A stretch of DNA of 64,000 nucleotides from positions 8,859,001-8,923,000 of the forward strand of contig NZ_CP008953.1 of assembly GCF_000732925.1 (NCBI RefSeq), given 5' to 3'. Shown here piece by piece: positions 59,114-64,000 of the stretch. The notes under the pieces are model-generated. The model did no database searches. It was given only the letters and a program-made list of their open reading frames with translations, and was not told the origin of the DNA. This DNA comes from Amycolatopsis japonica. GTDB lineage: Bacteria; Actinomycetota; Actinomycetes; Mycobacteriales; Pseudonocardiaceae. Numbering within the stretch: position 1 is the stretch's first letter; every line of letters begins with the position of its first letter. A program made the position numbers and the translations under genes.

Positions 59114-62100
59114 GTGGGTATGGAGATGCCCGACGCGGTCAAGTGGCTCTTGCCGATCGTCGTCGGGGAAAGCTGGCCCGAAGGCGACGAGGACAAGCTC
59201 CGCGAACTGCGCGACGCCTGGCACAACGCCTCGAAGGCGATCCAGCCGATCGCCGACACCGCGACCAAGGGCGCCACCGAGGTCCTCGGCGGCTGGAGCG
59301 GTCAGGGCGCGGAGAAGTTCGCCGAGGCCTGGAAGAAGTTCGTCGAGGGCGACGAGGCGTACTTCAAGTCGCTCGCCGATTCTTCGAAGGCGCTCGGCGA
59401 CTCGTGCAACGCGACCGCGCTGGACGTCGAGTACACGAAGTACATGATCATCATCTCGCTGGTGATCCTCGCCGCCCAGATCGTCGCGATGATCGCGGCC
59501 GCGGCGGTGACGTTCGGCGGTTCGACGGCCGGGATCGCGCCGGCGCAGATCGCCACCCGCATGACCGTCCAGATGATCTTCCGCCAGCTGATGCAGAAGC
59601 TCGCGCAGGAAGGCTTCAAGAAGGTCGCGAAGGAACTCCTGGAGAAACTTCTCAAGGAGGGCCTGAAGAAGATCGGCAAGGAGGTCCTGCAGAACACGGC
59701 GATGAACCTCGCCATGGACGCGGGCATCCAGGGCCTGCAGATGGCCAAGGGCGACCGCGACAGCTGGGATTTCAGCAAGACCAAGGATTCCGCGATCAGC
59801 GGCGCCGTCGACGGTGTCGTGGGCGCGGGCAGCAGCAGTATCGGCAAGGGCGCCACCAAGGGACTTTCCGACAGCGTCGGCGGCCAGATCGTCGACAGCG
59901 CGGCGCGGGGTGCCGTGCGCGGAGCGGCCGAAGGCGTCGCCAGCACGGTCGGGCAGGCCGCCGTCACCGGTGACCTGGACAAGCTTTCGGCCAAGGACGT
60001 GCTGATGGGCGCGTCCGGCGGGGCGGTCGGCGGTGGTGTCGACGGGGCGAAGAGCCAGATCGGCGACATCAAGGCCGCGAACACGCCCGGCCCGGCGGCG
60101 GGTGACGGGCCCACGACGCCGGATGTGGATTCGGGGGATTCCGGGACGCCTTCGCGTACGCCGGGTTCCTCGGATTCCGGTTCTTCTTCGCGATCGGACT
60201 CTTCGTCTTCGGACTCGGGCTCTTCGCGGTCGGACTCGGGGTCGTCGTCGGACTCCGGTTCTTCTTCGGATTCCTCGTCGCGGTCGGACTCTTCGCCGGA
60301 CCCGGCGCCACGGTCCACTTCGGACAGTGATCCTTCGCCGCGGAGTTCGTCCGCCGATCCGCAACCCCAGCGGGCGGCCGACGGTGATCGGGTCAGCCAG
60401 TCCTCGACGCAGGCTCCGGAACGTCCGGCGGACACCGGCGACGGTCAGCGTGCGGCGCAGACCCACCAGAACGCACCGGTCGCGGACAACGGATCCGGTC
60501 AGCAGCAACAACAGCAGCAGCAGGCCGCGGCGGGGAATCAGCAGCAGGCACCCGCCGCCCAGTCGCAGGCTCCGGCGCAGGCGCCCGCGGCGAGCCCTGC
60601 CCAGACGCCGGCTTCAAGCCCGGCACCGAGCTCGTCGTCGCAAGGACCTGCGTCCAGCCCGTCACAAGGACCGGCGTCCAGTCCGGCACCGAGTCCTTCG
60701 CACGGCCCTTCGCCGAGCCCGTCGCAGTCCAGCGCGATGCCACCCGCCGCTTCCTCGGGCGCGCCGTCGAGTTCCGGCGGCTACGGGATGGCGTCCGGCT
60801 CGTCCGCTCCGTCGGGTGGCTACGGCATGGCGCCCGGCGGCAACCCGCCGGGCAACGGGCCCACGCCAGGTGGTTTCCCGCCCGGCGGACACGATCCGTC
60901 CCGGCCTCCCCGGCCGAACGACGGCGTCCAGGCCGCGGGCCTCGCCGGGAACGGCGGACCGCAGCAGCCGCGGTTCGACCAGCCGCCCGCGCCGATGCCC
61001 TTCCAGGGCCAGCAGCCGATGCAGCCGCCGCCTCCGGGTGGGTTCGCGCCGCCTCCGCCGCCGCCTCCGGGTGGCGGCGGCGGACCGATGCCGCACCGAG
61101 GACAACAGGGCCCGATGGGTCCGCGTCCGACCGGGCCGCAGCCGCCACCCCCTGGCCAGGGTGGACATCCGCAGGATCGTGGGCCGCGTCAGCGCCCTCA
61201 GCAACCGCCACAGCCGCCACCACCGCCCGGCCCGCCGCGGCCGCCCCAGGGTTACCAGGGCAGGCCCGGTCCCGGTCCGAACGGCGGGGTTCCGCCGCGC
61301 CCGCAGACACCTCCGCCCGGTCCGCCTCCCGGCAACCGCGGTCCCGGGGGCTACCCGCCGCCTCCGCCGCGACCCCAGCACCCGGGCAACGGTCCGTTCC
61401 CCGGCAACCGCGGCCCGATGCCGCCGCCTCCGCCAGGGCACCACCCCGGTCAGCCGGGACGTCCCGGACAGCAGCCCGGACGGCCGATGCCGCCCGGCGC
61501 CGAGCCGCCGCGTTTCGGTGGTCCGCAACGTCCGCCGCAGGTCCCGGCCCCGCGGCCCGGCCACGACGGGAACGCGGGTCCCCAGCAGCCGCAGCGTCCG
61601 CCGCAGCAGCAGCCGCCGGTGCGGCCGGTGGAGCACGCGCCGCAGCAGGTGCCGCAGGACCACGGCGCGAACGCGCCCAAGGACACCGAGCTCCCGAAGG
61701 ACACCCAGGCGCCGAAGGACGTCGAGGCCCCCAAGGACACGGAAGTCCCCAAGGACACCGAGACGCCGAAGGACGTCGAGAGCCCCAAGGACACTGACGC
61801 ACCCAAGGACACCGACGCGCCCAACGACGTCGAGGCACCGAAGGACACCGAAGCACCCACGCCCGACGACAGGGCCACTGTCGACGAGCCGTACCTGACC
61901 GACCCGGATTTCCGCACGGACGATCCCGCCGCCTACCGCGCGCTCGCCGAAACGCAGATCGACAAACGCGGTTTCGACAAGGACACCGGGGAAGCGCGGA
62001 GCGAACAGGTCCGCCGCGAAGGTCTCGCCAAACGCGACGCCCACGAAGATCCGCGCGTCAAGCAGATGTCGGATCAGGGCGCGTACGCGGTGCACAGCTA

Positions 62101-64000
62101 CACGCGCACCGACATGGCCGAGCGGATCACGCACGCCCAGCGTCACGGCGGCCCGGAGCTGGACGCGCTCCGGCCGCATATCGAGGCGATCACCTCCGGC
62201 CTCAACGAGATGCCCGCCTACGACGGTCTCGTCTCGCGGCGGGTGAACTTCAACGGCAACGAGAGCGCGATCCGGGCCTTCCTCGAAGCGCACGCCAAGG
62301 GCCAGGTCATGGTCGACCCGCAGATGCTGAGCACGTCGCGGGTCACGCCGGACCATCCGCGCAGCACCTTCCCCGGCGAAGTCGAGATGCGCATCCAGTC
62401 GAAGACCGGTCGCCACATCGAAGACCTCGCGTCCAAAAAGGACGAACGCGAAGTGCTGATGAAGTCGGCGACGCAGCTGCGCGTCACCGACGTCAAGATG
62501 GGCCCGGGGCATCCCGAACACCCCGATTACAAGAAGCGGCTGGACGACGGTTCGCCCAACGACCTGCCGAAGTGGATCGTCGAATGCGAAGAGGTCGTCC
62601 CCGGTGACGACGGCCATCTGAGCCCGGACGAGGTCCACCAGAAGGTCGCCGAGCGGCGCGACTACAACAACGCCGTGCAGGAGCGGCTGGCGCAGGAAGC
62701 CGCCGACCAGGAAGCCCAGCTGCGCCGCGATCACCCGGAGCTGTTCCAGACCCAGGGTCTCGGCGGGCTCGAAACCAAGCTGGCCGACGGCAAGGGTGGC
62801 TGGACCGACGTCACCGACGCCCCGGTCCGGGAGCTCCCCAAGCCGCCGAGGGAGCACACTCCCGACGGTGGCTGGTCCGAGCTGGCGAAGCCGCTCGAAG
62901 AGGGCGGGACGCCGGTCATCCACGCCGGTTCGACCGAGACGCCGCACCAGCAGGTCCGGCTGGTCATGGACGAGCTTCCGGCGATCGGCGAGGCCAACAC
63001 CCGCAACTACTACGCGCCCGAATCGTGGAAGGACGGCTACCAGACGAACTCGGCCGAGGCGCTGGTCGCGTTCGAGAACCGGATGGACGGTGGCGACGCC
63101 GTCGCCGGGCCGTCGACGGGTGGTTCGCCGCTGCAGCACGTCAGCGACCGGCTCGGCGGGCAGTGGTCGGATCGGAACGGTTTCGCCGACGTCGCCCGTG
63201 AGCTGGGCGAACGCCCGGTCGGCGCGCGGACCGCGGTGGCGTTCGAGCATCACGCCCCCGCCGATCCGAACGCGCCGGAGGGCTCGCCGCGGTCCAAGGA
63301 CCGGATCGAGACGCGCATCGTCGCCGCGGTGAACACGCCGCACGGCGTGGTCTTCGCCGACCCGATGACCGGGCGGCTCGCGACGCTGCCCGACGATCCG
63401 ACGTCGATCAAGGCCATGCCGATGGGCGGCGGCGACGCTCCGCACGTCCACTCGCCGGAAGCACCGGAAACCACCCACACCGACAAGACCGACAAGACCG
63501 GCGAAGCCGAAACCCCGGTCCAGGAGCAGGCGCCCAAGACCGAGGTCGACATCGCCGAGCGGCTCAAGGGTCCGGAAGAGACGCCGGCGCGACTCGACGA
63601 GAGTTACCTCGGCGACGAGAACTTCCGTGGCACGCCTGAGGATCACAAGAGCCTCCGTGACCGCTACGACTCCGCCGACCTCGCCGAGCAGGCCCGCGAA
63701 AAGGCGCTGAGGCGTCTCGAAGCGAGCCCGCTGAAGGATCGCGTCTCGCCCGAAGCGGCCGAAGCGATCTACTCGTACTCGCGCGAACACGCCTACGCGA
63801 TCAACGAGGCGAACCGTAAGGGCGAGTCGCACCCTGACTTCGAGAACGCCCAGCGCAGCACCCGGGCGATCGTCGGCGCGCTCAACGAGCTGCCGGACTT
63901 CCACGGCGAGGCCATCCGCGGCATCGACACCAAGGGCGACATGCAGGCCGCCGCGATCATGGCGGCGCACTACGAGCCGGGGCAGACCGTCCCCGAGCCG
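59114..64000 (+). CDS. Polymorphic toxin with tandem ADP-ribosyltransferase domains, 3' end outside window
   Basis: At least 1629 residues, open to the last base. GTG at 59114. Order: WXG100/CpnT-like head (WSGQGAEKFAEAW near residue 59), a hydrophobic helical stretch, Ser/Asp- and Gln-rich spacer, a very long Pro/Gly stalk, ten PKDT/PKDV-type hexapeptide repeats (nt 61676-61860), and an ADP-ribosyltransferase domain (residues about 925-1140: R1042/R1043, STS at 1073, ERE with E1111 and E1113). A papain-like domain follows whose expected Cys is Ser (S1313). A second ADP-ribosyltransferase start (NELPDFHGEAIRGID) is cut by the window end. Secreted by type VII system; target unknown. Immunity gene expected downstream. 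Confidence 0.85.
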   Translation, partial: MGMEMPDAVKWLLPIVVGESWPEGDEDKLRELRDAWHNASKAIQPIADTATKGATEVLGGWSGQGAEKFAEAWKKFVEGDEAYFKSLADSSKALGDSCNATALDVEYTKYMIIISLVILAAQIVAMIAAAAVTFGGSTAGIAPAQIATRMTVQMIFRQLMQKLAQEGFKKVAKELLEKLLKEGLKKIGKEVLQNTAMNLAMDAGIQGLQMAKGDRDSWDFSKTKDSAISGAVDGVVGAGSSSIGKGATKGLSDSVGGQIVDSAARGAVRGAAEGVASTVGQAAVTGDLDKLSAKDVLMGASGGAVGGGVDGAKSQIGDIKAANTPGPAAGDGPTTPDVDSGDSGTPSRTPGSSDSGSSSRSDSSSSDSGSSRSDSGSSSDSGSSSDSSSRSDSSPDPAPRSTSDSDPSPRSSSADPQPQRAADGDRVSQSSTQAPERPADTGDGQRAAQTHQNAPVADNGSGQQQQQQQQAAAGNQQQAPAAQSQAPAQAPAASPAQTPASSPAPSSSSQGPASSPSQGPASSPAPSPSHGPSPSPSQSSAMPPAASSGAPSSSGGYGMASGSSAPSGGYGMAPGGNPPGNGPTPGGFPPGGHDPSRPPRPNDGVQAAGLAGNGGPQQPRFDQPPAPMPFQGQQPMQPPPPGGFAPPPPPPPGGGGGPMPHRGQQGPMGPRPTGPQPPPPGQGGHPQDRGPRQRPQQPPQPPPPPGPPRPPQGYQGRPGPGPNGGVPPRPQTPPPGPPPGNRGPGGYPPPPPRPQHPGNGPFPGNRGPMPPPPPGHHPGQPGRPGQQPGRPMPPGAEPPRFGGPQRPPQVPAPRPGHDGNAGPQQPQRPPQQQPPVRPVEHAPQQVPQDHGANAPKDTELPKDTQAPKDVEAPKDTEVPKDTETPKDVESPKDTDAPKDTDAPNDVEAPKDTEAPTPDDRATVDEPYLTDPDFRTDDPAAYRALAETQIDKRGFDKDTGEARSEQVRREGLAKRDAHEDPRVKQMSDQGAYAVHSYTRTDMAERITHAQRHGGPELDALRPHIEAITSGLNEMPAYDGLVSRRVNFNGNESAIRAFLEAHAKGQVMVDPQMLSTSRVTPDHPRSTFPGEVEMRIQSKTGRHIEDLASKKDEREVLMKSATQLRVTDVKMGPGHPEHPDYKKRLDDGSPNDLPKWIVECEEVVPGDDGHLSPDEVHQKVAERRDYNNAVQERLAQEAADQEAQLRRDHPELFQTQGLGGLETKLADGKGGWTDVTDAPVRELPKPPREHTPDGGWSELAKPLEEGGTPVIHAGSTETPHQQVRLVMDELPAIGEANTRNYYAPESWKDGYQTNSAEALVAFENRMDGGDAVAGPSTGGSPLQHVSDRLGGQWSDRNGFADVARELGERPVGARTAVAFEHHAPADPNAPEGSPRSKDRIETRIVAAVNTPHGVVFADPMTGRLATLPDDPTSIKAMPMGGGDAPHVHSPEAPETTHTDKTDKTGEAETPVQEQAPKTEVDIAERLKGPEETPARLDESYLGDENFRGTPEDHKSLRDRYDSADLAEQAREKALRRLEASPLKDRVSPEAAEAIYSYSREHAYAINEANRKGESHPDFENAQRSTRAIVGALNELPDFHGEAIRGIDTKGDMQAAAIMAAHYEPGQTVPEP

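Noticed and set aside
60662..63970. Open frame of about 1100 codons on the minus strand inside the toxin gene
   Set aside because: Composition dominated by R, V, G and L without domains; mirrors codon bias of the plus-strand gene, which has clear WXG and ADP-ribosyltransferase motifs.

Overview
The window is high-GC (about 70% by eye) actinobacterial chromosome, most likely from a Pseudonocardiaceae member such as Amycolatopsis. This rests on the GTG/TTG starts, leaderless TANNNT promoters, type VII (WXG100/PPE/EspG-like) proteins, a DasR-type operator and the gene neighbourhood. It contains no tRNA, rRNA, CRISPR array or transposase that I can see. The first and last genes run off the window.

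Region 1 (1-15.9 kb) is a conserved core block. Two tandem class A penicillin-binding proteins are followed by a MocA oxidoreductase with a divergent ROK regulator, a GT87-type polyprenol-sugar mannosyltransferase homologue, endonuclease IV, three tandem membrane-anchored surface proteins, and rpsF-ssb-rpsR-rplI. Order and content resemble the ponA1-Rv0051-rpsF-ssb-rpsR-rplI-dnaB block of Mycobacterium tuberculosis. Region 2 (16-21.1 kb) holds a type VII accessory cluster (small ESX-like protein, DUF3558 lipoprotein, PPE-like glycine-rich protein, EspG-like chaperone) and then dnaB. The 475-nt gap before dnaB carries an ordered array of DnaA-box-like 9-mers, and a perfect SOS (LexA) box overlaps the dnaB promoter.

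Region 3 (21-32 kb) is accessory metabolism made of small regulator/enzyme pairs: TetR with hydrolase, TetR with FAD monooxygenase, a WYL regulator with a VOC protein, MarR with a winged-helix protein, and ROK with an MFS transporter. Almost every pair has a readable palindromic operator. Region 4 (32-45.8 kb) holds a secreted protein of about 1080 residues built from chaplin-like repeats with its secreted neighbour, an AI-2E-type permease with a MacS-like two-component system, a lipoprotein, DUF1707 and DHA2 transporter genes, ptsI with a dre operator, and ribokinase.

Region 5 (46-64 kb) has two divergent type VII effector modules of the same plan: a YbaB-like protein, then a WXG100-like protein, then a larger WXG protein. 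They flank a block of TetR/SDR, leuS, a phytase-like esterase, an SdpI-like protein, YqgE and an MFS transporter. The right-hand effector is a multidomain polymorphic toxin. It has a WXG head, a long proline-rich stalk, an ADP-ribosyltransferase domain with R, STS and ExE motifs, a degenerate papain-like domain, and the start of a second ADP-ribosyltransferase domain cut by the window end. leuS is preceded by a 12-codon leucine-rich leader peptide and a terminator hairpin, a classical attenuator layout.

Strongest candidates for something new: the 11-bp-phased DnaA-box array with LexA box at dnaB; the leuS attenuator read from a leaderless mRNA; the paired YbaB/WXG modules with tandem ADP-ribosyltransferases; the chaplin-like repeat protein; and a 21-nt interspersed tandem repeat shared by two gaps 22 kb apart.
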